Assembly: GCA_010909165.1 (NCBI GenBank)
Contig: MU008167.1
Span: 868,001-932,000, forward strand
DNA: 64,000 bases
Direction of reading: 5' to 3'
DNA from: Anthoceros angustus
Taxonomy: Eukaryota > Streptophyta > Anthocerotopsida > Anthocerotales > Anthocerotaceae
The first letter of the stretch is position 1. Every line of letters begins with the position of its first letter. A program made the translations under genes and the position numbers. Below the pieces are notes generated by a model. That model saw nothing but the letters and a program-made list of their open reading frames with translations, did no database searches and was not told the origin of the DNA. Shown in pieces: positions 33,773 to 44,872 of this stretch.

Positions 33773-34862
33773 GAAGATTTGTGATATATATAACACGCCA
33801 TCTGCAGGTGAAGGAACGTCATTTGTTGCATGCGTAGTTTAGGCCGACAGCATAGCTAGGGAGGAAGAAGCAAATGCGGGTTGATGCCTCTCTCGAGCAC
33901 AACAGTACCCCTCTGTGAGTTTTAGCATGGTCTTCTTGTATAGTTTGTTACTACTACATAAGAATCAGGTGCTCACTTTGTACCCATCTCACATTTGCCA
34001 CAGGACACTGCAGCATTTCGTGTCGTTCCAAAACAGCTGTCGGGCAGCAGATTGAGTGCTCTAAGATGAGAGGCACGGGAACCGAGAGAGGGTGGGACAT
34101 TGATCCGGGAGACGATAGATGCCAAAGACCAAGCCTTCTCCTTCAAGCTTCGTCGAAGTGGGAGTCGCGAAAGCTATTTAGGGTTGCGGGACAGCGTACA
34201 TCACAGTGACATCATGTGACTCGTGAGGAAGATAGTGTACCCTGCTTCGTATCACCAAGTGTGCGAACCATGTGCCCGCTTGGAAAGAGACTGGAGAGAC
34301 TGGTACGCTCGCTGTCGGGGCCACATATCTGTAAGTCATGCAATCTTCCAAGAGTGAAAAGTCGCGACTCACGTCCCTAGTAAAAGCGTTCTGAAATGTC
34401 CCTAGTACTTTAGCGTCTTTAGCCGGCGTCCACACGCTGGAGCCCACCTACATACAACTCTCATGGGACTTGGATCTCTCATGTCCAGTAACCCTTTAAT
34501 TGCTTATACCCGTACCCTGGACGGACGCTGTCCTTCCCCTCATGCAATGCCCTCCTCTACACTCTTTTATGGGTGCTCTCTCCCATCTTTCAACTGAGAA
34601 TCGCTTTTATAAAGTCTCCGAGTTCAAATAGAGTACAAAGAGGGGGGAACAGTCCAAGTCGATAAAAACAGTGACACCAAAAGGACATCAAGCAAATTGA
34701 AAGAAAAATGACTTGGCTCAGCCACAAGACAAGCGAGCAACAAAGCCCTTGGGCACAAGAAGGAAACCCCAAGAGGGTACTGTTCCTCCTCCCCATAGCG
34801 CTCCTACCCTAATAAAACTGCTCCTACTTGAAAAAAACCTCAACTGTTTCATAACATGCCAC
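33773..34862. other. 3' flank of the MAKR gene, no further gene seen
   Basis: The first few hundred bases probably contain the 3' UTR. A minus-strand frame at 34178-34447 (89 codons) has no recognisable features and is not called. No transposon ends seen. Confidence 0.4.
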
Positions 34863-35864
34863 TTAATTGATTGCAACTCTTTCAATTGAAGCATCAGACT
34901 GCTTAATATGAATTCCAGCTTTCTTAACACTATTGCCTGGAGCTTCATATTCGTTAATGTGAGCTCCATCTTCCAGAACACTTTCCCCTATACCTCTAGA
35001 TTCGATAGTATGAACTCCACCTTTTGAAACACTATCCCCAATAGCTTCATGTGTATGTGTGTAGCCCATAATTCCATATCTCTCCTTCCATCTAGAAACC
35101 CAATTAACGTTTAACCTTTTGATCGGCTTGCCTGAATCGTAAGGAATAAGGTTATAGATTATCCTAGCCAATTCAGTAACTAGGGTGTCTGACAATATCG
35201 TACCCTTCGCACTCAAAGATTGGAACCACGCATATACAACTTCATCAATACTATCATCTATAGCTTCAGATTCATTCATATGATTTCCATCTTCCGGAAC
35301 ACTTTTGCCTGCAGCTTTAGGTTGTTTCATGTGAACTCCATCTTTTAGAACAATATTGATTGTAGCTTTAGATTTGTTAATGTGAACTTCATCTTCCGGA
35401 CCATTGTCACCTTTAGCTTCATGTGTGTAGCCCATAATCCCATGTCTCTTTTTCCACCTTGAAACCCAGTTAGAGTCTAAGGATAAGGTCGGTTTACTAG
35501 GACCATCAGGAAGAAGGTTGTAGACTATCCTAGCCAATTTAAGTACTAGTTTGTCTGACAATATTGTACCCCTTGCGCTCAAAGATTGGAACCAAACATA
35601 TACAATTTCATCAACCACTGGACACTTCAGTTTTCTTCTTCGCTTAATTTTGTCCAAATTGTTATTTTGACATGAGACTTCACTCATGAACACTCCACTC
35701 TCTCGCAAAGTCCTCCGAATGACCCACCGTGACACTGACATAGAAAAATGTTTACATGCCCATATTGTCATTTGTTTCTGAGACAAGTTCTTGTTTTCAC
35801 TATAGTAGACACATATCTCTCGTTTTTGAGCCCGTGTCAAAGAGTTACGTTTGAGAGAGGCCAT
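34863..35864 (-). CDS. CENP-B/Tigger-like DNA-binding protein with two Tc5-type HTH units
   Basis: Intact 333-codon frame. Residues 6-56 form the N-terminal CENP-B-type helix-turn-helix (LTRAQKREICVYYSENKNLS ... WVIRRTLRES). Residues about 80-144 form a CENPB/Tc5 HTH unit (VVDEIVYVWFQSLSARGTIL ... NWVSRWKKRHGI), and residues about 200-265 a second, closely related one (EVVYAWFQSLSAKGTILSD ... NWVSRWKERYGI). Each is followed by degenerate repeats of about 20 residues with the pattern G-x-S-V-x-x-D-G-x-H-x-x-x-x-E/Q. The DDE nuclease domain that follows in Tigger transposases is absent. The N-terminal HTH and Tc5 units bind DNA in CENP-B and jerky-like proteins. It could be a truncated transposase or a co-opted DNA-binding protein; the open frame amid decayed elements favours recency or selection. 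Confidence 0.65.
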   Translation of the reverse strand: MASLKRNSLTRAQKREICVYYSENKNLSQKQMTIWACKHFSMSVSRWVIRRTLRESGVFMSEVSCQNNNLDKIKRRRKLKCPVVDEIVYVWFQSLSARGTILSDKLVLKLARIVYNLLPDGPSKPTLSLDSNWVSRWKKRHGIMGYTHEAKGDNGPEDEVHINKSKATINIVLKDGVHMKQPKAAGKSVPEDGNHMNESEAIDDSIDEVVYAWFQSLSAKGTILSDTLVTELARIIYNLIPYDSGKPIKRLNVNWVSRWKERYGIMGYTHTHEAIGDSVSKGGVHTIESRGIGESVLEDGAHINEYEAPGNSVKKAGIHIKQSDASIERVAIN

Positions 35865-35874
35865 TGCTCAGAAG

Positions 35875-36265
35875 GGTTAGTATTTCTATCTAAAGGGAAG
35901 GCATATCATGCATATATAGTAGGGTTTAGAAGTAGCGTTCGAGCTTAAGGTTTCGCTATTGCTTGGAAGGGTTAGGTATAGGTTTTAGGTTTTTGTTGTT
36001 TAAGTTTGTGTTTTTATCTATAGGGGAGGCATGTCAAGCATATATAGTAGGTTTTAGGAGTAGCATTCGAGCTTAAGGTTCGGGTTTACATTCCAAAGTA
36101 CAAGGATATGTATTTCAATAGTATAAAAATATAGAGAAATTATAGAGTGTTTATTAGGGGAAGGCTCTAGAAGTAGTATCAAAAGGCATGCATAGTATCA
36201 TGCATATATAGTAGGCTCTAGAAGTAGGTTTAAGTTTAGTGTTCGATTTAAGAATCCAAAGGACA
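35875..36265. repeat. Three degenerate copies of an upstream-region repeat
   Basis: Segments containing gcatatatagtagg(g/t)ttt followed by gtagc(g/a)ttcgagcttaagg occur at about 35905, 36038 and 36203 with spacing of 130-165 bases. They lie upstream of the CENP-B-like frame and may be part of its promoter or of a transposon end. Confidence 0.6.
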
Positions 36266-36570
36266 AGAGAGTACATTGTAGTACTAAGTATTTACAAATA
36301 GACATTAGGGCCTATACAAACATTTCTCATCTGGCCGGTGTGAAGTTGAAAAAATTGAAGGTTTAAGCCTAAGCCCAGTGATAGCTTGGCGTGGGGAGGA
36401 AAATTGGCTTGCCAAGAAATCTTGTACACATGAGGGAGCCTTTGACAAGAACTCATGGAGTGTAGGTTGGGAATGTCTTCCGCATGTATTTACACATAAT
36501 AGCTCTCTTGCGGACTTGCAAAATTCTTCTTAGCTTGTAGCTGTCCTCCCCTCTTGCTATAAGATATCAG

Positions 36571-36740
36571 TTGGTTAAAAGGTCCTCATGACAGGAATGA
36601 TACCAATTGGTTAAAAGGTCCTCATGGCAGGAATGATACCAATTGGTTAAAAGGTCCTCATGGCAGGAATGATACCAATTGGTTAAAAGGTCCTCATGGC
36701 AGGAATGATACCAGTTGGTTAAAAGGTCCTCATGGTAGGA
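36571..36740. repeat. 36-bp minisatellite
   Basis: Nearly five copies of ttggttaaaaggtcctcatg plus 16 bases, with few differences between copies. The period is a multiple of three, which keeps a frame open without implying a gene. Confidence 0.95.
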
Positions 36741-36776
36741 ATTTTGAAGTGTGGCTGTAAGATGCCAGTCGGTAAG

Positions 36777-36893
36777 AAGGTCCTTATGGCCATAATGTTG
36801 AAATCTGGCCAACATAGGTTTTGCTAAAAATAAGAAGGTCCTTATGGCCATAATGTTGAAATCTGGCCAACATAGGTTTTGCTAAAAACAGAT
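36777..36893. repeat. 58-bp direct repeat, two copies
   Basis: aaggtccttatggccataat and the next 38 bases occur at 36777 and again at 36835, almost identical. Confidence 0.95.
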
Positions 36894-36925
36894 AGCCATA
36901 GCTTCTTAGAATCATCTCTCGGGTG

Positions 36926-37135
36926 TAAATTGTGTACAACCCCATCCATTGAAAGCAAAGAGTGGTGAAGTTGTGTGAAAAATTGTGTAAAATCCCATCC
37001 ATTGAAAGCAAAGAGTGGTGAAGTTGTGTGAAAAATTGTGTAAAATCCCATCCATTGAAAGCAAAGAGTGGTGAAGTTGTGTGAAAAATTGTATAAGATC
37101 CCATCCATTGAAAGCAAAGAGTGGTGAAGTTGTGT
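36926..37135. repeat. 53-bp minisatellite
   Basis: Four copies starting attgaaagcaaagagtggtg at 36948, 37001, 37054 and 37107. With the two arrays just upstream it forms a 560-bp block of three unrelated minisatellites. Confidence 0.95.
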
Positions 37136-37282
37136 CTCACACGGTCATTTCATAGACTACCTCGTAAGCCCCATTGTTTTTTTCTAGCGCAGCTTAATCC
37201 ACTAATGCCTCTCTTTCAGTCCTTCTTTCTCCTGCTTCCAAGCTTCAACATAAGAGCTAGCAGGCTTTATGAGGTTCCTCAC

Positions 37283-37735
37283 TCACATGTTATATCCACC
37301 CTCTGACAAGTTCAATCGAGGGGCCTTGAAGTAGGAAGACAGAAAGAGGTCTGCGAATGCACCATTCACACTCGGGAAGACGTACCACACACTCTCACGA
37401 CTATCAGATAACGAGAGCATCCAAGCATGCCCCATTCCTAACAACTTGGTGGAAAGCATGAGATATACTATACTTGTTCTGGAAATTTCTGCACAACACT
37501 TTGCACCTGTTCCAACCTTGCAGCCACCTTCGGTCGTCATGTGAGAAAACAAGTGGGACACAAAGATACATACCTTGAATTTGCCTATAATATCCATGAA
37601 CTCCATACGCTCCACAAACTCCACATCTACCGGATGCAAAAATGCACGCCTCACATCCTTGTCCAACTCATAGGTCTGCTTGCTCCTAGTTGAGGAGTAA
37701 GAACTAATCTTCACACCAGGATACCGGTCCTTCAA
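37283..37735 (-). CDS. Unrecognised protein fragment, probably spliced
   Basis: Read leftwards, the frame gives EVIQLLKDRYPGVKISSYSS, KQTYELDKDVRRAFLHPV and ERMEFMDIIGKFK, after which a splice-donor-like GTATGT occurs (near 37575). The following residues look like intron read-through for a while. The left edge of CACTA-3 (37761) lies only 25 bases from the start of this stretch, so a gene or another transposon's coding region may have been cut there. I do not recognise the family. Confidence 0.35.
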   Translation of the reverse strand: MKDRYPGVKISSYSSTRSKQTYELDKDVRRAFLHPVDVEFVERMEFMDIIGKFKVCIFVSHLFSHMTTEGGCKVGTGAKCCAEISRTSIVYLMLSTKLLGMGHAWMLSLSDSRESVWYVFPSVNGAFADLFLSSYFKAPRLNLSEGGYNM

Positions 37736-37799
37736 TAACTGGATGACCTCTTAAGGAGGGCACTACAAGGAGGGGCTACCATTTATAAATGGGTCTAAG

Positions 37800-38930
37800 T
37801 TTAGTTAGAGGAAACTACAACACTCTTACTACAGCTCAAAGCCCAGTTGTAAGTTTTTCGAACATTTACAACAAGGGTTCCTAACTAATATGATGTGGCA
37901 TGGATTTTACAACAGGGTTTTGTTGACATGGCATATTGACACGAATTGTACAACTGGGGTTTGTTGATATGGCATGTTGAAACGAATTTTACAATGGGGG
38001 TTTGTTGACAAGGCATGTTGACACGAATTTTACGATGGGGGTTTGTTGACATGGCTTGCTCGTTGTATATGACGTTGTTAATTGTGCATAAACTCCTTTT
38101 GATTTAGAAAACTAGGGGGGTTATTTGTTAATAAAACTACATTTTGTTGAATATATAATGACGTGGCCTGTTTTTTGTGAAGGATGTTGTAAATGATACT
38201 TGTAAAAGACATTGTAAACCATGTTTGTTGTAGATGTGGTTGTAAATTGTGCAAGACTTGATTTTATGGAATAATACCATTTATGGAAATATCTATGAAT
38301 AGATTTATTATTTGCTGATGTGGCAAGTTCGTTGCAAATGTTGTTGTAAATATGTTTATCTGGATTTATGTTAGTTATGGGATTATCTTTTTTTTTTTGT
38401 ATTTACTAATGTGTCACATGCATTGCAGCTATGGTTGTAAAACGCATGAAAACTATTTTATAGAAATATCTATAAAAAATTTATTATTTGCTGACATAGC
38501 AAGCTCATTGCAAATATCGTTGTAAAATGGTTTCTCAAATTTATGTTATATTATTGGATTATTCATTTTTATTGTATATTTACTGACGTGGCATATTCGT
38601 CGTAACTATGGTTGTAAAATGCACAAGCCAGCCAATATCCATGAATAAATATATTATTTGCTGATTTGGCTTGTTTGTCACAAATGCCATTGTAAAATTG
38701 TGGAAGAGACCTTTTCCTTATTTCTGTAATTTATGAAGTTATATATTAGTAAGATTGCTGATGTGACATGCTTATCATAATGTCGTAAATATGTGGCAGA
38801 CCTTTTCCTGATTTATGTCATTTTATGAGGTTATATATTAGTGAAATTGCGATGTGGCATGCTTGTCATAAATGCCGTTGTAAATTGTGGAAGAGACCTT
38901 TTCCTTATTTATGTAATTTATGAGGTTATT
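37800..38930. repeat. Subterminal repeats of CACTA-3, left
   Basis: Repeated units with gttgacatggcatgttgaca, ttttacaatgggggtttgtt, tgttgtaaatg and cttttccttatttatgtaat. Sequence is AT-rich and non-coding. The same set recurs at 39330-40420 in the duplicate. Confidence 0.75.
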
Positions 38931-38935
38931 AGTGC

Positions 38936-38968
38936 CACGGCCTTCCTCTTTCTTCGAGGAAGGCCGTG
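38936..38968. repeat. Perfect 13-bp hairpin
   Basis: CACGGCCTTCCTC (38936-38948) and GAGGAAGGCCGTG (38956-38968) with a 7-base loop. A second copy with 11-bp arms lies at 40433-40461 in the duplicate. Function unknown. Confidence 0.85.
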
Positions 38969-40715
38969 TAGCATAATGTTCAACCCTTGTCACAAGGGTC
39001 AAAGTTTGCACAATTCACAAGCATCACCTCCTCTTCATCACACGTCTCCTCCGGGGGATCCACCTCCGGCATCCTTCTCTCGGCACCGCGCGGTGTTTGC
39101 ACAATTCACAAGCATCACCTCCTCTTCATCACACGTCTCCTCCGGGATCCACCTCCGGAAGGTCCTCGGCCGCGCCCCAGTTGTCGGTGCCATCACCTCC
39201 GAAGGTTCCGGCCACACTGCCAGTTGCCGCCATCATTGCTCAAAAATGCACTTGACAAGGTCGCTTAACATAATCGGATGACCTCTTAAGGAGGGCACTA
39301 CAAGGAGGGGCTACCATTTATAAATGGGTCTAAGTTTAGTTAGAGGAAACTACAACACTCTTACTCGTCAAAGCCCCATTGTAAGTTTTTGAACATTTAC
39401 AACAAGGGTTCCTAACTAATATGATGTGGCATGGATTTTACAATGGGGGTTTGTTGACATGGCATATTGACACGAATTGTACAACGGGGTTTGTTGATAT
39501 GGCATGTTGAAACGAATTTTACAATGGGGGTTTGTTGACATGGCATGTTGACGAATTTTGATGGGGGTTTGTTGACATGGCTTGCTCGTTGTACATGACG
39601 TTGTTAATTGTGCATAAACTCTTTTGATTTAGAAAACTAGGGGGTTATTTGTTAATAAAACTACATTTTGTTGAATTTATAATAATGAGCGGTGAAGGAT
39701 GTTGTAAAATGATACTTGTAAAAGACATTGTAAACCATGTTTGTTGTAGATGTGGTTGTAAATTGTGCAAGACTTGATTTTTGGAATAATACCATTTATT
39801 GGAATATCTATGAATAGATTTATTATTTGCTGATGTGGCAAGTTCGTTGCAAAATGTTGTTGTAAATATGTTTCTCTGGATTTATGTTAGTTATGGGATT
39901 ATCTTTTTTTTGTATTTACTAATGTCACATGCATTAGCTATGGTTGTAAAACGATGAAAACCATTTATAAATATCTATAAATAAATTTATTATTTGCTGA
40001 CATAGCAAGCTCATTGCAAATATCATTGTAAAATGGTTTCTCAATTTATGTTATATTATTGGATTATTCATTTATTGTATATATTCTTGGACGTGGCATA
40101 TTTAACTATGGTTGTAAAATGCACAAGCCAATATCCATGAATAAATATATTATTTGCTGATGTGGCATGTTTGTCAAAATGCCATTGTAAAATTTTGGAA
40201 GAGACCTTTTCCTTATTTATGTAATTTATGAGGTTATATATTAGTAAGATTCTTGATGTGACATGCTTATCATAATGTCGTAAATATGTGGCAGACCTTT
40301 TCCTGATTTATGTCATTTTATGAGGTTATATATTAGTGAAATTGCGATGTGGCATGCTTGTCATAAATGCCGTTATAAAATTGTGGAAGAGACCTTTTCC
40401 TTATTTATGTAATTTATGAAATTATGTGCCACCGGCCTTCCTCTTTCTTCGAGGAAGGCCGTGTAGCATAATGTTCAACCCTTGTCACAAGGGTCAAAGT
40501 TTGCACAATTCACAAGCATCACCTCCTCTTCATCACACGTCTCCTCCGGGATCCACCTCCGGCATCCTTCTCTCGGCACCGCGCGGTGTTTGCACAATTC
40601 ACAAGCATCACCTCCTAAGGTTCCTGGCCCCTGCAGCTGCCACGGTTTGGCCGCAGCCGCTCAAAAAATGCACTTGACGGCCGGGTCAGGCTTAACACAA
40701 TCGGAGTTCACAACC

Positions 40716-41125
40716 AGAGTTCACAATCAGCGGGTCGGACTAACACAATTAGCTCAAAGTGTGTGCAGCTCACTTTGGTGCGATCCGGGCCTGCACAGAA
40801 CGTGGATTAGCTATAAAAATACGACTGTCCGTGCCGGGGAAAACGAGGAACAAAGTGACAGGCCACCAAGGAGCCCCTTACTCAAACTCCATAGCTTCAA
40901 AGAAACCATATGTTGGGTCTTTCAATCAGTTCCAACAAAGGTAGAGTGGTGTGGGCGGTGTAACGGAACCTCGAAATGCATTCGGTGTGCGACGGAGGAT
41001 TGAACTCTGCAGCTAGCCCGGGCTTGTCAGACCGGTAACATCAACAATTGGCATGATGATGAGTGCCAACAAGACTTAAATTCTCTGGCAGCACCATTAA
41101 AGGAGGGGCGAATCAGAGGTTTTAA
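40716..41125. other. CACTA-3 interior, possible captured exon
   Basis: A plus-strand frame ends at 41003 in KVEWCGRCNGTSKCIRC-ATED, with two C-x2-C pairs like half of a DnaJ-type zinc finger. Too short to assign; a captured gene fragment is possible. Confidence 0.3.
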
Positions 41126-41129
41126 GACT

Positions 41130-41400
41130 CGGGCTCGAAGTGGATGGCCGAGGCCCAAGGACTCGAATGGCTGAGGCCCAAGGATGGCTTTGATAGATGG
41201 CCGAGGCCCAAGGACTCGAATGGCCGAGGCCCAAGGATGGCTTTGATAGATGGCCGAGGCCCAAGGACTCGAATGGCCGAGGCCCAAGGATAGCTTCGAT
41301 AGATGGTCAAGGCCCAAGGATGGCTTCGATAGATGGCCGAGGCCCAAGGATGGCTTCGATAGATGGTCGAGGCCCAAGGATGGCTTCCTTTTATAAGTAC
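41130..41400. repeat. 30-bp minisatellite
   Basis: Alternating ggcccaaggatggcttcgat plus agatggccga (30 bp) and a shorter ggcccaaggactcgaatggc unit, about nine units. Open frames across it are artefacts of the period. Confidence 0.9.
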
Positions 41401-41582
41401 CAGTTCTAGAAGTAGGAACGCAGGTAGCATGCAGTAGCCATAGCAGCAATGCACCTTCAGTTCTCCATAGAAGCATTGCTCCATCAGCCCTTATTCTATT
41501 CATTCCCACTAGGTCTTTTACACATTAAAGGGGCACGATTCCCAAGCAATAGCCTTGAAAGCACCTAAGGGACAATATAGCT

Positions 41583-42230
41583 ATGCTCCATACAATCCCT
41601 CTATCTGCCATCAAAATATCTCCGAGGAGCACTACGGTGCATGTGCTCAAGCTCATTGTCATATCATGCCATTTTCATGCCAATGGTTTCCCTCAAAGGG
41701 AAAGAAGCATTAAAGCTTTATTTGTAGGCTTGCGTGGGTCACCATCAAAACCTCATCACTCATATCACGACATCCAAGGAGGATTCGCGGCCATAACTCC
41801 GTATCTCAAGCGCATGACACTGGATCCTAAGCACCCTGTGGCCAACCTTTCTTCGAGAAATAGAAGAGCTGAGCCGCACGGTAGAGGAGAGGGGTCTCTT
41901 AGGTTCCTTTTGTGCAGTTCCATATGTGTACCAGTTTTGCCTACTAGAGATTTTAGAACGTAAAAGTGAACTCAATGTTGTAAATAGTAATAGTTTCTAA
42001 TTTTACAACGGAGTGTGTTATAAATGGCAATAGTTTCCGACTTAACAACGGAGCGTGTTGCAAATAGTAGTTTCAGAGTCGTCTCACACAAACTCACACT
42101 GTGCAGGTGGGTGGCAGTGCACAAGGCGGTGAGGGTGCAATGCATGCAAGATCTTGTCCAAGGTGGGAACATGCTTGCACACAAATACTGATATAAAGGC
42201 GGGTTCATGTTTGTATAAGTAGATCTTTAC
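41583..42230. other. CACTA-3 interior without a supported gene
   Basis: A plus-strand frame at 41583-41963 (126 codons) has no recognisable motif. At 41960-42060 there are four copies of an aatagtaatagtttc/acaacggagtgtgtt motif resembling CACTA subterminal sequence. Confidence 0.35.
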
Positions 42231-42239
42231 ATACTGAGG

Positions 42240-42590
42240 CGTATGTGTTGAGCCTGTATGTCGATTGCCCTCGGGGTGTGTGAGAACCGGCTTGCCATCG
42301 GGGTGTGTGGCGTGGGGAGCTTGTGCGGCTAGTGTACTTGAGGGCCATGCGGCTTGCCATCGGGTATGTGAGGTGGGGAGCTTGTGTAGCTAGTGTAATT
42401 GAGGCCATGCGGCGCCATCGGGGTGTGTGAGGTGGGGAGCTTGTGTAGCTAGTGTAATTGAGGGCCATGGGGCCGCCGTGTGTGAGCCGGGCTTGCCATC
42501 GGGATGTGTGACGAGTGGGAGCTTGTGTGTAGTGTAATTGAGGCCATGCGCGCCATCGGGTGTGTGATGAGAGCTGTGTATTATAATTGA
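42240..42590. repeat. Minisatellite of about 60 bp
   Basis: Five to six degenerate copies of gtggggagcttgtgtagcta plus gtgtaattgagggccatgcggcttgccatc-like sequence, shrinking rightwards through small deletions. 42600-43400 holds no supported gene. Confidence 0.85.
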
Positions 42591-43529
42591 GAGTCTATGT
42601 GTTTGAGAGAAGCGGAAGCCAACCATGCCTCTGCACATTTTAGAAGCGCGGGAAGGCCATGAAAAGTGCGGGAAGGCTTTGTAAAGCGCGGGAAGAAGAA
42701 GCACGAGCGGGAATTTGGACGTCCATCTATACACAAGGCCCGCTACACCTTGTTTGCTTAAGATTGTCTGACTTGGCTTTGCAGGGTAGCTTCAAAGGGT
42801 GAGATTGCCTGACTTTGCTTAGCAGGGTAGCAGTCACATGTTGAGTCAGCGCCCCTTCCCTCTCTCACGCGCCGAGATCTTGGTCGCGGGCAGAGCCTGC
42901 GTTATTGTGCACACAAGCTCTAACAACGGCACATGGTGTTTAGTTAGTGACTACACACAAGCTCGTGTTTAGTTAGAGCAATTCGACCTACAACACAATT
43001 AGGGCTTACGAAATTGAATTCCTTGGATCAAGAAGGTTTGTGTGCATCCCCAATCTCTTATGCTTGGTGCTTTTTAGGGCACGCACTTTCATGGGCAAAG
43101 GTTGCTAAGCGCCTTTCTACTAACCCCAACCACCTTGCAATGTAGATGGTGCACTACACGTGCAAGTCACGGTTGGGTTTGCATGTCATGCGAGCGATAA
43201 GGAAACAAGACTTTGGCCACTGGCATTAGTGGTGGGGGCGGCGGTGGATCCGTGGTGGAAGGATCGCCTCTAGCTCGGTGGTTGGGTTTAGTAGGCGAGC
43301 AAGCCAGGAGCTGCTCAAGCATCGGACAAGCCTACCACCTCGAAATGTGAGTTGTGCATCAAGCGGCTTTGCCGGCAGCCCGCTCACAGTTTGAATCACG
43401 CCCTTCAACTAGTTCTGCGAGCTCTAGGGTCGGTGATGATAATGAGCTCTAAGCGATGGCTTTTCTTTTCTCACTTGTGTGTGGTAGGAAAGCGAGCGAT
43501 CACCGCCCGTCGGTGGAGAACAAGCGACC

Positions 43530-43720
43530 TCCTCCGATGCGTGGAGGAGGAGCAGCCTCCTCGATGCGTGGAGGAGGAGCAGCCTCCTCGATGCGTGGAG
43601 GAGGAGCAGCCTCCCGATGCCGTGGAGGAGGAGGCGCCTCCTCCCATGGAGGAGGCCTCCGATGCGTGGAGGAGGAGGCAGCCTCCTAATGCCGTGGAGG
43701 CGACCGCCTCTCAAGTCACC
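43530..43720. repeat. 27-bp minisatellite (gatgcgtggaggaggagcag)
   Basis: About seven degenerate copies. On the plus strand they encode a Glu/Pro-rich stretch (RCVEEEQPP repeated). This could be the N-terminal part of the CACTA-3 TnpA-like gene, but no upstream exon is recognisable. 43730-44165 shows only short frames. Confidence 0.8.
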
Positions 43721-44169
43721 ACCACCTCCTCTTAGGTCTTCGCGGATGAGAGAACAAGGGCCACCGTGGCTTATGTGCACAGGACCTTTTGAGAAAGATG
43801 ATAGCTGCGAAGAAGGCGTAAACCGCTTCCTCCCTTGTCCGTGACACGCGGCTCAAAACTTACCGGACCTTCAATCCGGACTCCCACTCCATGCCACCTC
43901 CACCACTCCTACTCCTAACCCTTCCGTCAATGTTGGTTCTCGGCGGTTTGAAGAAGTGCAGCCGATGATGGAGCAGCCAAGAAGTGGAAAATCCAGTGGA
44001 GGAGGGAGATGGCGGAGATCCGCCGCAATTGCCAAGGAGAAATCGAATTAAAGGGAGGCGCCCAAATGCACGCACGTCATTCCACAGTCGGACATTCATC
44101 CAGAATCGGTGTTCTTGGTTTTAGTTGAAAATGACTCCTTGCTTTTACTTTCATAAGCTTGTCTAGGCA

Positions 44170-44765
44170 TGTGTGTGGCCTTGACTGCCCATGTTTCTCT
44201 TTTGGTCTCTCAAGCTGAGCATCAAGTGTGGCCTTGATGATGTTTCTCTTTTGGTCTCAAGCCTAAAGCCACAAGTGTGTGGCCTTGATGCCGTATTTTC
44301 TATTGGTCTGCTGCCTAAACATGCGGTGTGTGGCCTTGATGCCGTGTTCTTTTGGTCTCTCAAGCCTAAGCAGGCGGTGTGTGGCCTTGTTGCCCGTGTT
44401 TCTTTTGGTCTCTCAAGCGAGGTGTGTGGCCTTGTTGCCCGTGTTCTTTTGGTCTCTCAAGTCTAAATGGCGGTGTGTGGCCTTGGCGCCCATGTTTCTC
44501 TTTTGGTCTCGCAAGCCTAAAGCTGGTGTGTGGCCTTGGCCCATGTTTCTCCTTTGGTCTCTCAAGCCTAAGCAGGCGGTGTGTGGCCTTGTTGCCCGTG
44601 TTCATTTTGGTCTCTCAAGTCTAAATGGCGGTGTGTGTGTGCCCATGTTTCTCTTTTGGTCTCGCAAGCCTAAAGCTGGCGGTGTGTGGCCTTGACGCCC
44701 ATGTTTCTCCTTTGGTCTCTCAAGCCTAAGCAGGTGTGTGTTTCTCGTTTGTCATCCAAGCTAAA
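44170..44765. repeat. Minisatellite of about 60-65 bp
   Basis: About ten copies of gcggtgtgtggccttg(a/t)tgcc plus c(a/g)tgtttctcttttggtctc and tcaagcctaa, with frequent small deletions. It lies immediately upstream of the TnpA-like exon. Confidence 0.9.
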
Positions 44766-44872
44766 CATGCGGTGTGTGGCACCTTGGCTAACACAAGGAT
44801 GTACATGCCACATGCTGTCAGGCATGTTGTGCCCGCCAGGCCACATGCACACAGCATGTACAAGCATATTCG

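Larger units (their letters stand above)
37741..40715. repeat. Tandem duplication of about 1.53 kb at the CACTA-3 left end
   Basis: ggatgacctcttaaggaggg followed by the CACTA start occurs at 37741 and at 39276. Each copy runs through the subterminal repeats, a hairpin, a gcaccgcgcggtgtttgcac segment and tgcacttgac near its end. Copy two lacks many 1-6-base bits of copy one. Confidence 0.9.

Noticed and set aside
34178-34447. 89-codon minus-strand frame beside the MAKR gene
   Set aside because: No motif, no repeat partner and no context; length is within chance expectation.
36571-37135. CRISPR-like regular repeats
   Set aside because: The repeats are directly adjacent with no unique spacers and lie in a plant nuclear context; they are minisatellites.
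40482-41003. DnaJ-type zinc-finger protein gene
   Set aside because: Only two C-x2-C pairs in a short end segment; the upstream part of the frame is CACTA-3 duplicate sequence.
41027-41509. Frames of 120-160 codons with repeated GLDHLSKPS-type units
   Set aside because: The 30-bp period keeps frames open; no independent evidence for a protein.
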